DNA of 64,000 nucleotides from Corynebacterium liangguodongii (GCF_003070865.1 NZ_CP026948.1:496001-560000); one strand, 5' to 3'; shown: positions 16,324 to 26,608, counted from the stretch's first letter. Program-made: numbers and translations. Notes: generated from the letters alone by a model not told the origin.

Positions 16324-19300
16324 ATGCCTGGCCCATTGCCTAACTTTTCTAAGGTGCTCGTTGCCAACCGCGGCGAGATCGCGGTGCGCGCGTTCCGCGC
16401 CGCGTTCGAGACCGGGGCGAAGACGGTTGCCGTCTACCCGCGCGAGGACCGCAACTCTTTCCATCGCCCGTTCGCCGACGAGGCAGTCCAAATCGGCACC
16501 GAGGGCCAGCCTGTGCGCGCCTACCTCGACATCGACGAAATCATCGAGGCGGCGAAGAAGACCGGGGCGGACGCGATCTACCCCGGATACGGGTTCCTCT
16601 CGGAGCGCGCCGACCTCGCCAGGGCGTGCCGCGAGGCCGGGATCACGTTCATCGGCCCGTCGCCGGAGACCTTAGACCTGACGGGGGATAAGGCGGAGGC
16701 AACGCGGGCGGCCGAGCGGGCGGGGCTGCCGACGCTAAAGGACTCCGAGCCCTCCGACGATCCCGCCACGATTGCCGCCTACGCCGAGGAGTTCGACTTC
16801 CCGGTCTTTATCAAGGCGGTCGCAGGCGGCGGTGGCCGCGGGATGCGGTTCGTGGAGCGCAGGCAGGACGTCGAAAAGCTTGCCGCGGAGGCCTCGCGCG
16901 AGGCGGAAGCCGCGTTCGGCGACGCCCGCGTCTACGTCGAGCAGGCGGTGATCAGTCCGCAGCACATCGAGGTGCAGATCCTCGCGGACTCCCACGGCAA
17001 CGTCATGCACCTCTTCGAGCGCGATTGCTCGCTGCAGCGCCGTCACCAAAAGGTCGTCGAGATCGCGCCGGCCCAGCACATCACGCCCGCGCAGCGCGAG
17101 GCGATCTGCGCAGACGCCGTGAAGTTCTGCCAGTCGATCAACTACGAGGGCGCGGGCACGGTGGAGTTTCTTGTCGACGAAGAAGGAAACCACGTCTTCA
17201 TCGAGATGAACCCGCGCGTCCAGGTCGAGCACACGGTGACGGAGGAGGTCACCGGCGTCGACATCGTGCGCTCCCAGCTCTACATCGCCGCCGGTGCCTC
17301 GCTGGAAGACCTCGGGCTGAGCCAGGATGAGGTCTCGCTCACCGGTGCGGCCTTGCAATGCCGCATTACCACGGAGGACCCCTCCAACGGCTTCCGCCCG
17401 GACTCCGGCCGGATCACCAGCTACCGCTCCCCGGGCGGGGCGGGCGTGCGTCTCGACGGCTCCGTGAGCGTGGGCACCGAGATCACCCCGAGCTTTGATT
17501 CGCTCCTAGTGAAGATGACCTGCCGCGGCAAGGATTTCCACGTTGCCGTCGACCGCGCACTGCGCGCGCTCAACGAGTTCACCGTCACCGGCGTGTCCAC
17601 CAACATCGCCTTTTTGCGCCTGCTGCTCTCCGAGCCGGATTTCCGCTACAAGCGCATCAACACGAGCTTTATCCCGGACCATCCGCAGCTGCTGGAAACC
17701 CCCGCCGCGCCCGACGAGGTGGGCCGAATTCTGGATTACGTCGCCTCGGTGACGGTGAACCAGCCCAACGGCCCGCGCCCGACCGACATCGCCCCGTCGA
17801 AGAAGCTCCCCGAACTCGACTACGGCGAGACCCCGCGGGGCTCGCGCGACGATCTCCTCGAGCTCGGGCCGAAGAAGTGGGCGGAGAAGCTGCGCGCTCA
17901 GACGGCCCTCGGCGTGACCGAGACAACCTTCCGCGACGCGCACCAATCGCTGCTTGCCACCCGCATTCGCACCAACACGCTGGTCGCCGCGGCGAAGCAC
18001 GTCGGCCACCTCACCCCGCAGCTGGTCTCCGTCGAGGCCTGGGGCGGGGCGACCTTCGACGTGGCCATGCGCTTCCTCCACGAGTCGCCCTGGATGCGTC
18101 TCGACGAAATCCGCGAAGCCCTGCCGAACGTAAACATCCAGATGCTCCTGCGCGGGCGCAACACCGTCGGCTACACCCCCTACCCGGACAGCGTGACCAG
18201 GGCGTTCGTCGTCGAGGCGGCGCGCAGCGGCATCGACATCTTCCGCATCTTCGACGCGCTTAACGACGTCACCCAGATGCGCCCTGCCATCGACGCAGTG
18301 CTGGAGACGGGCACCACCGTCGCCGAGGTTGCCATGGCGTATTCGGGTAACCTCCTCGACCCGGCCGAGGACCTCTACACACTGGACTACTACCTACGCC
18401 TGGCCGAGCAGATCGTCGAGACCGGGGCCCACGTGCTCGCGATTAAGGACATGGCGGGGCTTTTGCGCCCGGCCGCGGCCGCGAAGCTCGTCACCGCCCT
18501 GCGCGAGCGTTTCGATCTGCCGGTGCACGTGCACACCCACGACACCGCCGGCGGCCAGCTGGCCACCTACCTCGCGGCTGCGGCCGCCGGCGCCGATGCG
18601 GTCGATGTTGCCTCGGCCCCGTTGGCGGGCACGACCTCGCAGCCTTCCATGTCGGCGCTCGTGGCCGCTTTCGCCCACACCGAGCGCGATACCGGCATCT
18701 CGCTCGAGGCCGTATTCGACCTCGAGCCCTACTGGGAGGCGGTGCGCCAGGTCTACGCTCCCTTCGAATCCGGCATCCCGGGCCCGACGGGCCGGGTATA
18801 CAAGCACGAAATCCCCGGCGGGCAACTGTCCAACCTGCGCACGCAGGCCGTCGCACTGGGCCTGGGGGACCGCTTCGAGCTCATTGAGGACACCTACGCC
18901 GGGGTCAACGAGATCCTCGGCCGCCCCACCAAGGTCACCCCGTCGTCTAAGGTCGTCGGCGACCTCGCCCTGCACCTAGTGGGGGTGGGCGTGGACCCCC
19001 AGACGTTCGCGGAAAACCCGCGCAAGTTCGACATCCCCGATTCCGTCATCGGCTTCCTCCAAGGCGAGCTCGGCACCCCGCCCGGCGGGTGGCCGCTGCT
19101 GCGAGACAAGGCGCTGGCGGACCGCCAGGTGATCAACCGCACCGTCGAGGTGCCCGCCGAGCTCGCGGCCGATTTGGACTCCGCTGATGCGCAGGTGCGC
19201 CGCGCGGCGCTGAACAAGCTGCTCTTCCCGAAGCAGTACGAGGAATACCTCGAGCACCGCCGCACCTTCGGCATCACCGACCAGCTCTCCGATAAGACGT

Positions 19301-19734
19301 TCTTCTACGGGTTAGTCGAGGGTGAGGAGAACCTCATCTACTACGGCGAGGTCGGCGAGGATAAGACGCCGCTGGTCGTGCGCCTCGAGGCGATCGGTGA
19401 CGTCGACGACAAGGGGATGCGCCAGGTCATCCTCACCGTTAACGGGCAGGTCCGCCCGCTGCGCGTGCGCGACGAGTCCGCGGAGTCCTCCGTTGCTGAG
19501 GTGGAAAAGGCCGATAGCTCCAACCCGGGCCACGTCGCCGCGCCGTTTGCCGGCGTCGTGACTGTCACGGTGGGGGTGGGCGATGAAGTCTCCGAGGGAG
19601 ATCAGGTCGCCTCCATCGAAGCGATGAAAATGGAGGCGGCGATCTCGGCGCCGCGCTCCGGTGTGGTCGAGCGGGTCGCCCTCAAGCAGGCGACAAAGGT
19701 TGAGGGCGGCGACCTCGTCCTTGTCATCTCATGA
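16324..19734 (+). CDS. pyc: Pyruvate carboxylase
   Basis: Biotin- and ATP-dependent carboxylation of pyruvate to oxaloacetate, the main anaplerotic enzyme of corynebacteria. The 1136-residue chain has the full domain set. Biotin carboxylase/ATP-grasp spans about 8-460 (AVAGGGGRGMRFVE; FIEMNPRVQVEHTVTEEVTG). The carboxyltransferase spans about 530-810 (TTFRDAHQSLLATRIR; metal-binding HVHTHDTAGGQ). A PYC/OADA linker follows, then a biotinyl domain at 1065-1136 with IEAMKMEAA, biotin on Lys1102. Length is normal. The stop overlaps the ATG of a secreted protease. It is placed beside prpDBC and accBC, and the BirA that would modify it is encoded at 60432-61160. Confidence 0.98.
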   Translation: MPGPLPNFSKVLVANRGEIAVRAFRAAFETGAKTVAVYPREDRNSFHRPFADEAVQIGTEGQPVRAYLDIDEIIEAAKKTGADAIYPGYGFLSERADLARACREAGITFIGPSPETLDLTGDKAEATRAAERAGLPTLKDSEPSDDPATIAAYAEEFDFPVFIKAVAGGGGRGMRFVERRQDVEKLAAEASREAEAAFGDARVYVEQAVISPQHIEVQILADSHGNVMHLFERDCSLQRRHQKVVEIAPAQHITPAQREAICADAVKFCQSINYEGAGTVEFLVDEEGNHVFIEMNPRVQVEHTVTEEVTGVDIVRSQLYIAAGASLEDLGLSQDEVSLTGAALQCRITTEDPSNGFRPDSGRITSYRSPGGAGVRLDGSVSVGTEITPSFDSLLVKMTCRGKDFHVAVDRALRALNEFTVTGVSTNIAFLRLLLSEPDFRYKRINTSFIPDHPQLLETPAAPDEVGRILDYVASVTVNQPNGPRPTDIAPSKKLPELDYGETPRGSRDDLLELGPKKWAEKLRAQTALGVTETTFRDAHQSLLATRIRTNTLVAAAKHVGHLTPQLVSVEAWGGATFDVAMRFLHESPWMRLDEIREALPNVNIQMLLRGRNTVGYTPYPDSVTRAFVVEAARSGIDIFRIFDALNDVTQMRPAIDAVLETGTTVAEVAMAYSGNLLDPAEDLYTLDYYLRLAEQIVETGAHVLAIKDMAGLLRPAAAAKLVTALRERFDLPVHVHTHDTAGGQLATYLAAAAAGADAVDVASAPLAGTTSQPSMSALVAAFAHTERDTGISLEAVFDLEPYWEAVRQVYAPFESGIPGPTGRVYKHEIPGGQLSNLRTQAVALGLGDRFELIEDTYAGVNEILGRPTKVTPSSKVVGDLALHLVGVGVDPQTFAENPRKFDIPDSVIGFLQGELGTPPGGWPLLRDKALADRQVINRTVEVPAELAADLDSADAQVRRAALNKLLFPKQYEEYLEHRRTFGITDQLSDKTFFYGLVEGEENLIYYGEVGEDKTPLVVRLEAIGDVDDKGMRQVILTVNGQVRPLRVRDESAESSVAEVEKADSSNPGHVAAPFAGVVTVTVGVGDEVSEGDQVASIEAMKMEAAISAPRSGVVERVALKQATKVEGGDLVLVIS

Positions 19735-20507
19735 TGGGCGCCTGGCTCTCTTCGCTGCTCTCCGCCTGCCTGATTGCCTCCTCGACGGTGCCCGCCCCGA
19801 CCCACGACGGGGTGCCTGAGCCTGCTGATCCTGCCCAAGAGCAGGTGAGCGTGGCGCAGGGCGCCGCAATCCTCATCGAGTCCGGCGGCGAGGTCTCAGC
19901 CTGCACGGTGGGCTACAACGACGGGGCGGTGAGCTACACCGCGGCGCACTGTGTGCCCAGCGTGCCCAGCGTGCCCAGCGGTGCGGATTCCGCGCGGGTG
20001 GCACTGTGGGACCCGGCGACGGGGGAGATGCGATCCGACTGGGTGGGCACCATCGCCTCCGCCCCGGGATTTGCCGGGCGTGCGAACGACTTTGCCACGA
20101 TCACGTGGGGCCCGGGTATAAAGGCCGGCCCGAACGATATCACGGGCGAGGCGCGCCTCGACCCAGGCGAGGTCGAGGCGGGGGAGACAGTGTGCTACGC
20201 CGGCTCGCTCTCCCACCCCGGAGGGGGAGCAACCTGTGGGAAGGCCGCCGGCACGATCAACAACACCGTCTACTTCGCTGGAGAGACAAGTCACCCTGGC
20301 GATTCCGGCGGCCCCGTGTGGGTGCCCGGGCGCGGGTTCTTAGGCGTCCTCTCCGGCTACATCATGGCAACCGAGCAGGCCCCGGCCGAGGAGCGGCTCA
20401 ACGCCGCGGCGGCGCCGGAGGTGGGGGCGCCGATTTCACCGCAGCGTGAGCGCGAGCTGCTGGAGAGTTACTTGATCTCCATGAGGACCGCGCCCTTGTT
20501 CACCTGA
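19731..20507 (+). CDS. Secreted trypsin-like serine protease
   Basis: This 258-residue S1-family protein starts with a Sec signal peptide ([19 protein letters not shown], likely cleaved near residues 18-24). The catalytic triad is His73 (TAAHC), Asp120 (NDFATI) and Ser192 (GDSGGPV), with a paired cysteine at Cys74 and others likely forming disulfides. A threefold repeat of GTGCCCAGC after the active-site His gives PSVPSVPS. The ATG overlaps the pyc stop (ATGATG), so it is coupled to pyc, an odd partner for a protease. Its last 40 bp overlap the end of accBC on the opposite strand. Confidence 0.88.
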   Translation: MMGAWLSSLLSACLIASSTVPAPTHDGVPEPADPAQEQVSVAQGAAILIESGGEVSACTVGYNDGAVSYTAAHCVPSVPSVPSGADSARVALWDPATGEMRSDWVGTIASAPGFAGRANDFATITWGPGIKAGPNDITGEARLDPGEVEAGETVCYAGSLSHPGGGATCGKAAGTINNTVYFAGETSHPGDSGGPVWVPGRGFLGVLSGYIMATEQAPAEERLNAAAAPEVGAPISPQRERELLESYLISMRTAPLFT

Positions 20508-22228
20508 CCGCCCTCCACGGCTGCCAGGCCGGTCACGGTGCCGGATTTGTGCGCCTTGACGGGGTTTTCCATCTTCATCGCCTCGAGCACCACCACGACG
20601 TCGCCCTCGGAGACCTCGTCGCCTTCGGAGACGTTGACCTTGATCACGGTGCCCTGCATGGGTGCGGCGATGGCGTCGCCCGAGCCGGCGACCTTGGATC
20701 CTGCCGCGCGGCGCTTTTTCGGCCTGCGCTTCGGGGCCTCGCCGAAGACGAGGGAGGCCGGCAGCGCCACCTCGATGCGACGGCCGTTGACCTCGACGGC
20801 GAAAGTGCGCTTTGCACCGGCGTCCCCCTCTGCCTCGGCATCGCCGTCGGCGGGGGAGTAGGGCTCGATCCCCCCGGCCCACTCCTGCTCGATCCAGCGG
20901 GTGTAGACGTCGAAGGATTCTCCGTCGCCGATAAACGCCGGGTCGGAGAGCACCGCCTGGTGGAAGGGGATAACAGTGGGCAGCCCGCGCACGGTGTATT
21001 CCGCGAGCGCGCGGCGGGCGCGCTCGATCGCCTCGGCGCGGGTTTCGCCGGAGACGATGAGCTTGGCCAGCATGGAGTCGAACTGACCGCCGACGACGGA
21101 GCCTTCGCGCACGCCCGAGTCCACCCGCACGCCCGGGCCGGCCGGTTCAGCGTAGGCGGTAATCGTCCCCGGCGCGGGCATGAAGTTCGCCCCGGCGTCC
21201 TCGCCGTTGATGCGGAATTCGATGGCGTGTCCGCGGGGAGCCGGGTCTTCGGTCAGGCGCAGCTTCTCGCCCTGGGCGATGCGGAACTGCTCGCGCACGA
21301 GGTCGATGCCCGCGGTGACCTCGGTGACGGGGTGTTCGACCTGGAGGCGGGTGTTGACCTCCAAAAACGAGATAAGCCCGTCCGCGCCGACGAGATATTC
21401 CACCGTGCCGGCGCCATAGTAGCCCGCCTCGCGGCAGATCGCCTTGGCGGAAGAGTGGATGCGGCTGCGCTGCTCGTCGGTAAGGAAAGGGGCGGGCGCT
21501 TCCTCGACGAGCTTTTGAAAGCGTCGCTGCAGCGAGCAGTCGCGGGTTCCCACGACGACGACGTTGCCGTGCTGATCCGCCAGCACCTGCGCCTCGACGT
21601 GGCGGGCCTTGTCCAGGTAGCGCTCGACGAAGCACTCGCCGCGGCCGAACGCGGCGACCGCCTCGCGGGTGGCCGACTCGAACAATTCCGGGATCTCCTC
21701 GCGGGTGTAGGCGACCTTCATGCCGCGTCCGCCGCCGCCGAAGGCTGCCTTGATGGCCACGGGCAGGCCGTGGGCGTCGGCGAAGGCTAGGACCTCCTCC
21801 GCGTCTGCCACCGGGTCTTTCGTGCCGGGGGCCATGGGGGCGCCGGCGGCCTGCGCGATGTGGCGGGCGGTGACCTTGTCGCCGAGCGCGGCGATGGACT
21901 CGGGCGAGGGGCCGATCCAGGTCAGGCCGGCGTCGATGACGCGCTGGGCAAACTCGGCGTTTTCGGACAAGAAACCGTAGCCCGGGTGCACCGCGTCCGC
22001 CCCGGAATCGGCCGCGGCCTTGAGGATCTTGTCGATGTCGAGGTAGGACTCGGCCGCGGTGGTGCCGCCGATGGCGAACGCCTCGTCGGCGAGCTCGACA
22101 AACGGGGCGGAAGCATCGGGCTCAGCGTAGATGGCCACGGAGCTCAGGCCCGCGTCTTTGGCGGCGCGGATGACGCGCACCGCGATCTCGCCGCGGTTTG
22201 CTATCAAGACCTTCTTTAACTGAGTCAC
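20468..22228 (-). CDS. accBC: Acyl-CoA carboxylase biotin carboxylase/carrier subunit
   Basis: Alpha subunit of actinobacterial acyl-CoA carboxylases, 586 residues. It carboxylates its own biotin and passes the carboxyl group to AccD subunits, making malonyl-CoA (with AccD1) and carboxylated acyl-CoA for mycolate synthesis. The biotin carboxylase part covers about 1-450 ([42 protein letters not shown]). A charged linker rich in KKRRPKK-type residues follows, then the biotinyl domain with EAMKMENPV, biotin on Lys552. Beta partners are at 27447-28961 and 58258-59868, and the small epsilon subunit at 27231-27428. It is monocistronic, with the sulfurtransferase terminator upstream. Confidence 0.97.
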   Translation of the reverse strand: MTQLKKVLIANRGEIAVRVIRAAKDAGLSSVAIYAEPDASAPFVELADEAFAIGGTTAAESYLDIDKILKAAADSGADAVHPGYGFLSENAEFAQRVIDAGLTWIGPSPESIAALGDKVTARHIAQAAGAPMAPGTKDPVADAEEVLAFADAHGLPVAIKAAFGGGGRGMKVAYTREEIPELFESATREAVAAFGRGECFVERYLDKARHVEAQVLADQHGNVVVVGTRDCSLQRRFQKLVEEAPAPFLTDEQRSRIHSSAKAICREAGYYGAGTVEYLVGADGLISFLEVNTRLQVEHPVTEVTAGIDLVREQFRIAQGEKLRLTEDPAPRGHAIEFRINGEDAGANFMPAPGTITAYAEPAGPGVRVDSGVREGSVVGGQFDSMLAKLIVSGETRAEAIERARRALAEYTVRGLPTVIPFHQAVLSDPAFIGDGESFDVYTRWIEQEWAGGIEPYSPADGDAEAEGDAGAKRTFAVEVNGRRIEVALPASLVFGEAPKRRPKKRRAAGSKVAGSGDAIAAPMQGTVIKVNVSEGDEVSEGDVVVVLEAMKMENPVKAHKSGTVTGLAAVEGGQVNKGAVLMEIK

Positions 22229-22340
22229 GGTAGGGTATCCGTCCTTTGCTCTTGCTCTTCGACTGTTACTATCCGGCTACTTATATCCGTTCCGGGTGCC
22301 AATGCTACAGCCCGGGCGCGTGGGGGAGGACGCTTAGTAC

Positions 22341-22365
22341 CTAAAAACCTACCACTTCGTAGGTT
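22341..22365 (-). terminator. Rho-independent terminator of the sulfurtransferase gene
   Basis: On the minus strand, just after the stop at 22375, AACCTAC-GAAGTG-GTAGGTT forms a perfect 7-bp stem with a 6-nt loop, followed directly by a TTTTTAG tract. This is a standard intrinsic terminator separating this gene from accBC. Confidence 0.75.
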
Positions 22366-22374
22366 GAGGGGGTT

Positions 22375-23226
22375 CTACCGCGCCGCGCGCTCGACGGGGA
22401 CGCCGACGAGGTTTCCCCATTCGGCCCACGAGCCGTCGTAGAGCGAGGCCTGCTCGAAGCCCAGCGCGTAGCGCAAGACGTACCAGGTCAGTGCCGCCGC
22501 CGATCCGAGGTTGCAGTAGGTGGTCACGGGCAAGGCAGGGTCGAACCCGCCGTAGACGTGCTCGAGCTCCGCGCGGGATTTCAGCAGCGAGTTCGGATAC
22601 GTGGCGCTGCCCCAGGCGACGTTGACTGCCCCGGGGATATGACCGCTGCGCAGCGTCGTGAGCTCCGGGTCGGTCCCGGCGAAGTCGGCGGGCAATCGGG
22701 CGTCGATAAGCTGCGCGGGCACCTCGCGGCGCAGCGTATCGACGAACGTGCGAATCCGCCCCTCCTCGCGCTCGACGATGGGGTAATCCGTCGCCGCGGT
22801 CTCGGGCACGGCGAAAGAGGTGTCGCGCTCCTCGCCCATCCACGCGTCGCGCCCGCCGTCGAGCAGCCGCACATCCGGGTGGCCGAAGAGCTCGAACACC
22901 CAGGCGGTATAGGCGGCCCAGCAGTTCGCGCTGTCTCCGTAGACCACCACGGTGTCCTCCCGCGAGATCCCGCGCTCGCTCATGAGCCGGGCGAAGCTCG
23001 CCCCGTCGATGAAATCGCGCCGCACAAGGTCGTTGAGGTCGCGGTGCCAGTCAATGCGCACCGCGCCCGGGATGTGCCCGATGTCGTAGAGGAAAGCGTC
23101 GCCGTCAGACTCGACGACCGTCAGCCCGCGCGCGCCGAGGCGGGCGGAGAGCCAGGACGCGGAGACAAACTTTTCCGGGTGCGCGAACTCCTGAAAGAGG
23201 GGGGCAGGGTCGAGTTCGATTCCCAT
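22375..23226 (-). CDS. thtR: Thiosulfate/3-mercaptopyruvate sulfurtransferase
   Basis: This 283-residue tandem-rhodanese enzyme transfers sulfane sulfur from thiosulfate or mercaptopyruvate to an acceptor such as cyanide. The N-terminal, non-catalytic rhodanese domain carries GHIPGAVRIDW. The C-terminal domain carries SGHIPGAVNVAW and the active-site Cys in TTYCNLGSAAALTWYVL. I prefer the ATG at 23224-23226 (MGIELDPAPLFQEF), with GAAAGG a short distance upstream, over the ATG 10 codons earlier. It is cytosolic. Its place between accBC and the accE/accD region is conserved in corynebacteria. It contains a GTCGATAAGC copy at 22702-22711. Confidence 0.93.
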   Translation of the reverse strand: MGIELDPAPLFQEFAHPEKFVSASWLSARLGARGLTVVESDGDAFLYDIGHIPGAVRIDWHRDLNDLVRRDFIDGASFARLMSERGISREDTVVVYGDSANCWAAYTAWVFELFGHPDVRLLDGGRDAWMGEERDTSFAVPETAATDYPIVEREEGRIRTFVDTLRREVPAQLIDARLPADFAGTDPELTTLRSGHIPGAVNVAWGSATYPNSLLKSRAELEHVYGGFDPALPVTTYCNLGSAAALTWYVLRYALGFEQASLYDGSWAEWGNLVGVPVERAAR

Positions 23227-23408
23227 CTGTGGGTACCTTTCCACGGGTGCGTGCATTCCCCACCCACACTACCCGCGGGTGAGCGCGGCCCCCTGGTGCG
23301 ACCCCGTGTGTGACATTGGCCACTTCGTGGACGCTCGCCAGGCACGTACCCGAGGTTAGCCCTATGGTCAGAGGCGAACCCAGGCACCCGCGACAGGAGA
23401 GAGAAAAA

Positions 23409-24473
23409 ATGCACAAAGCAATCGTCGTCTTCGAGGTCGAAGGCGGATCCGACAAGCACTTCAACGGCCACCGCAAAGACACCATGCCCATCGTGGAAGC
23501 AATTAAGGAAAAGGGCTGGCACGCAGAGGTCGTCTTCTACCGCGCCGAATGGGCCGAGGACTTGTACACCTACGTCTCCGAGAACTTCGACGCCTATATC
23601 TCCCGCGTCAACCCGGGCAACATCCCCGGCGGCGAGAAAGGCTACTTCGAGCTTCTCACCCGCCTGTCAGAGGCCGGCCTGGTGGGCATGTCCACCCCGC
23701 AGGAGATGATCTCCTACGGCGCAAAGGACGCACTAGTCAAGCTCAACAACACCGACCTCGTCCCCTCGGATACCGCCGCCTACTACGACGTGGAGTCCTT
23801 CCACAACACCTTCCCCACCTCGCTGTCCTACGGCGAGCGCGTGCTCAAGCAGAACCGCGGCTCCACCGGATCCGGTATCTGGCGCGTCCGCCTCGCCGAC
23901 GCCGATGCGGCCGCCGCCGTCGAGCCCGGCACCGCCCTGCCGCTCGATACCAAGCTCAAGTGCACCGAGGCCGTGGACAACCACACCGAGGACCGCGAGC
24001 TCGGCGAGTTCATGGACTTCTGCGACCAGTACATCGTCGGCGACAACGGCATGATCGTGGACATGCGCTTCATGCCGCGCATCGTCGAGGGCGAGATCCG
24101 CATCCTGCTGGTCGGCCCGCACCCGGTCTTCGTCGTGCACAAGAAGCCCGCAGAGGGCGGCGACGCCTTCTCCGCGACCCTGTTCTCCGGTGCGACGTAC
24201 ACCTACAACAAGCCCGAGGAGTGGCAGGAGCTTATCGACATGTTCGCCGAGGCCCGCCCCGTCATCGCCGAGAACCTCGGCGGCGACAACATCCCGCTGA
24301 TCTGGACCGCGGACTTCATGCTTGCTGACGACGACGCCACCGGCAAGGACACCTACGTCCTCGGCGAGATCAACTGCTCCTGCGTGGGCTTTACCTCCGA
24401 GCTCGACATGGGCATCCAGGAGCTCGTGGCCGCGGAGGCCATCAAGCGCGTCGAAGACAAGCACAACGCCTAA
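23409..24473 (+). CDS. Cj0069-family ATP-grasp-like protein
   Basis: This 354-residue protein has the layout of an ATP-grasp ligase: a glycine-rich nucleotide loop VLKQNRGSTGSGIWRV, a metal-ligand strand near MIVDMRFMPRIVEGEIRILL, and a terminal VLGEINCSCVGF resembling the Glu-x-Asn Mg site. I recognise it as the widely distributed Cj0069 family, whose substrate is unknown to me. No signal peptide, so cytosolic. The ATG follows GGAGAGAG. The CPA1 antiporter starts 31 bp downstream on the same strand and may be co-transcribed. It contains a GCTTATCGAC copy at 24230-24239. A peptide or carboxylate-amine ligase activity is inferred from the fold only. Confidence 0.8.
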   Translation: MHKAIVVFEVEGGSDKHFNGHRKDTMPIVEAIKEKGWHAEVVFYRAEWAEDLYTYVSENFDAYISRVNPGNIPGGEKGYFELLTRLSEAGLVGMSTPQEMISYGAKDALVKLNNTDLVPSDTAAYYDVESFHNTFPTSLSYGERVLKQNRGSTGSGIWRVRLADADAAAAVEPGTALPLDTKLKCTEAVDNHTEDRELGEFMDFCDQYIVGDNGMIVDMRFMPRIVEGEIRILLVGPHPVFVVHKKPAEGGDAFSATLFSGATYTYNKPEEWQELIDMFAEARPVIAENLGGDNIPLIWTADFMLADDDATGKDTYVLGEINCSCVGFTSELDMGIQELVAAEAIKRVEDKHNA

Positions 24474-24504
24474 ACCCCGGCGGGGGCGGCGGTAAGGTGC
24501 GTGC

Positions 24505-26202
24505 GTGGCACTCATCACCTTTCTCGTCGTCATCGCCCTCGTCGTCATCGCCTTCGCCGAGCCGCTCAGCCAGCGCCTCGGCCTCGTCGCCCCGGTCATC
24601 CTGCTGGTGATCGGGGCGGCGGTGGCGTACCTGCCGCAGGTCCCCGAGATCGGCATCGAACCCGACATCATCCTGCAGCTCATCCTCCCGCCGCTGCTCT
24701 TCGCCACCGCCATGCGGATGCCGCAGCACGATTTCCGACGCAACTTCAGCGCGATCTTCATCCTCGCCGTCGTGCTCGTTGGAGCGACGGCGCTCGCCGT
24801 CGGTGTGGTCATCCACGCCCTCGTTCCCGAGATCCCCGTCGTCTTCGCCGTTGCCGTGGGCGCGGTGGTCAGCCCGTCCGACGCGGTCGCCGTGGGGATC
24901 GTCCGGCGCGCCGGGGTGAGCCGCCGGATCATCGCCATCCTGGACGGGGAGGGACTCATCAACGACGCCTCCGCACTCGTCTTGCTCTCTACCGCCCTGC
25001 TCGCCGCCCAGGGCTCCGTCTCCGCCGGCGAGGTCGCGGCGGACTTCCTCTGGGCAGTCATCGGCGCCGTTGCTATCGGCTACGCCGTCGGGCGGGCGTT
25101 CATGTTCCTGCGCACGCTGCTGCCGCACCCGACGTCGAGCACGGTGCTCTCCCTAGCGATCCCGTTCGCCTCCTACCTGCCCGCCGAGGAGCTCGGCTCC
25201 TCCGGCCTCGTGGCCACCGTCGTCGCCGGGCTGGTGGCCTCGGAGGCCTCCGCCCGGCTGCTCCACCCGGCCACCCGCATCTCCGATGCCCGGACCTGGG
25301 ACACGGTGGGCCTTATCTTAGAATCGCTCGTCTTCGTCCTCATGGGCCTGCAGATGCCGCACCTCGTCGCGCACGCCCACGTGACGGGCTACACCCCGCT
25401 CTTCGCCCTCGGCGTGGCCCTGGCGGCGTGGGCCACGGTGCTCCTCGTGCGCGCAGCCACCGTCTTCCCGCTCGTGGCCTACCTCGGCGGCCGAGCGCTG
25501 CCGAGCTCCGAGCTGGCCGGCCGGATCGAGTCCGTGCTCTCGCGGGAGCCGGAGACGAGGCGCACGCGAGAGATCCGGAAACTCTCCGACGATGCCTATT
25601 TCTCCCTCCAAGCACTGGGCCCGCGCGCCGGGGGTGTGCTCGTGTGGGCTGGGATGCGCGGGGCTGTGACGCTGGCTGCGGCGCAGACATTGCCCCACGA
25701 CACGCCGGCCCGCGGGTTCTTGGTTCTCGTCGCGTTCTTCGTTGCCGCGGTCTCGCTCGCTGGGCAGGGGGCGAGCCTTGGGTGGGTCGTCGACACGCTG
25801 CGCCCAGGTAAAGACCATCCCAGCTCGCCGCAGCTGCGCGCCCGCATCCGCGAGCAAATGCGCGCCGCGGCGCTAGGCGTTGAGGTGCCGCAGCGGTTGC
25901 GCAGCATGCTCGAGGACGCGGGCATCAAGGCCGGCGACATCCCGCGGGCCTCCCTCATAGACATCGACAACGCGGTGCGCGGCCTGGCCCGCAGCGACGC
26001 GGAGCTGCTCGGGGAGATGCGGGCCTACGCCGCGGCGCGCATCGGGGCGCAGCGCGAGGCGTTGCTGGGGGCGCGCGATTCCGGGGTGATCGACGCCGTG
26101 GACTTCGACCGCGAGCTCGGCGCGCTCGACGCCCAGCAGCTCGCTGTCGAGGCGCTGGCGAAGGAGAGCGCGCGCCACCGGCAGGGCGGGGAGGCGCGCT
26201 AG
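24505..26202 (+). CDS. Na+/H+ antiporter, CPA1 family
   Basis: This 565-residue membrane protein exchanges cytoplasmic Na+ (or K+) for protons. About 12 hydrophobic helices fill residues 1-440. Family signatures are PPLLFATAMRMP, VSPSDAVAVGIVRRAG and the ion-binding DGEGLINDASALVLL (the Asn-Asp pair of electroneutral CPA1 exchangers), and WAGMRGAVTLAAA late in the membrane part. A cytosolic helical tail of about 120 residues follows. It starts with GTG. The stop lies 7 bp from the stop of the convergent DUF3151 gene. Regulation is not visible. Confidence 0.92.
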   Translation: MALITFLVVIALVVIAFAEPLSQRLGLVAPVILLVIGAAVAYLPQVPEIGIEPDIILQLILPPLLFATAMRMPQHDFRRNFSAIFILAVVLVGATALAVGVVIHALVPEIPVVFAVAVGAVVSPSDAVAVGIVRRAGVSRRIIAILDGEGLINDASALVLLSTALLAAQGSVSAGEVAADFLWAVIGAVAIGYAVGRAFMFLRTLLPHPTSSTVLSLAIPFASYLPAEELGSSGLVATVVAGLVASEASARLLHPATRISDARTWDTVGLILESLVFVLMGLQMPHLVAHAHVTGYTPLFALGVALAAWATVLLVRAATVFPLVAYLGGRALPSSELAGRIESVLSREPETRRTREIRKLSDDAYFSLQALGPRAGGVLVWAGMRGAVTLAAAQTLPHDTPARGFLVLVAFFVAAVSLAGQGASLGWVVDTLRPGKDHPSSPQLRARIREQMRAAALGVEVPQRLRSMLEDAGIKAGDIPRASLIDIDNAVRGLARSDAELLGEMRAYAAARIGAQREALLGARDSGVIDAVDFDRELGALDAQQLAVEALAKESARHRQGGEAR

Positions 26203-26209
26203 CGGGGGG

Positions 26210-26608
26210 CTAGCCCAGCAGCGTATCGACGCTCCCCGGATCCGCGTCCGAGAGCATCTGGCGGCAGCGGTCGTACTCGGCCGTCTCGCCGATCTTCTGC
26301 GAGGCAAGAGCCAGAGTGGCGATAGCCTCGAGCACTGGCCGGTTCGGCTCGTGGCTGTAGGGCACCGGCCCCCAGCCCTTCCACCCGTTCGCGCGCAGCC
26401 GGTCGAGGGAGCGGTGGTAGCCGGTGCGTGCGTAGGCGTAGGCGACGAGATCGTCGCCGCCGTTGAGCTCGCGCGAGGCGCGGGCGGCCCACACGGCGGG
26501 GGAGTCGGGGTGGGAGCGCGCCGTGGCATCCTCAAGCAGGTCCTCTCCGGCGGCCGGGTCCTCCGGGAGGTGGAGCGGCGGCGGGGCAAGCAGGTCGTCG
26601 AACTTCAT
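26210..26608 (-). CDS. DUF3151 family protein
   Basis: This 132-residue cytosolic protein starts MKFDDLLAPPPLHLPEDP and has a helical, TPR-like run (SPAVWAARASRELNGGDDLV; YAYARTGYHRSLDRLRANGW). It ends in a tetratricopeptide-type segment. It matches DUF3151, a conserved actinobacterial family without known function. The ATG at 26606-26608 lies 10 bp after the maf stop, so it is the last gene of an accD2-accE-maf-DUF3151 transcript. Confidence 0.85.
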   Translation of the reverse strand: MKFDDLLAPPPLHLPEDPAAGEDLLEDATARSHPDSPAVWAARASRELNGGDDLVAYAYARTGYHRSLDRLRANGWKGWGPVPYSHEPNRPVLEAIATLALASQKIGETAEYDRCRQMLSDADPGSVDTLLG

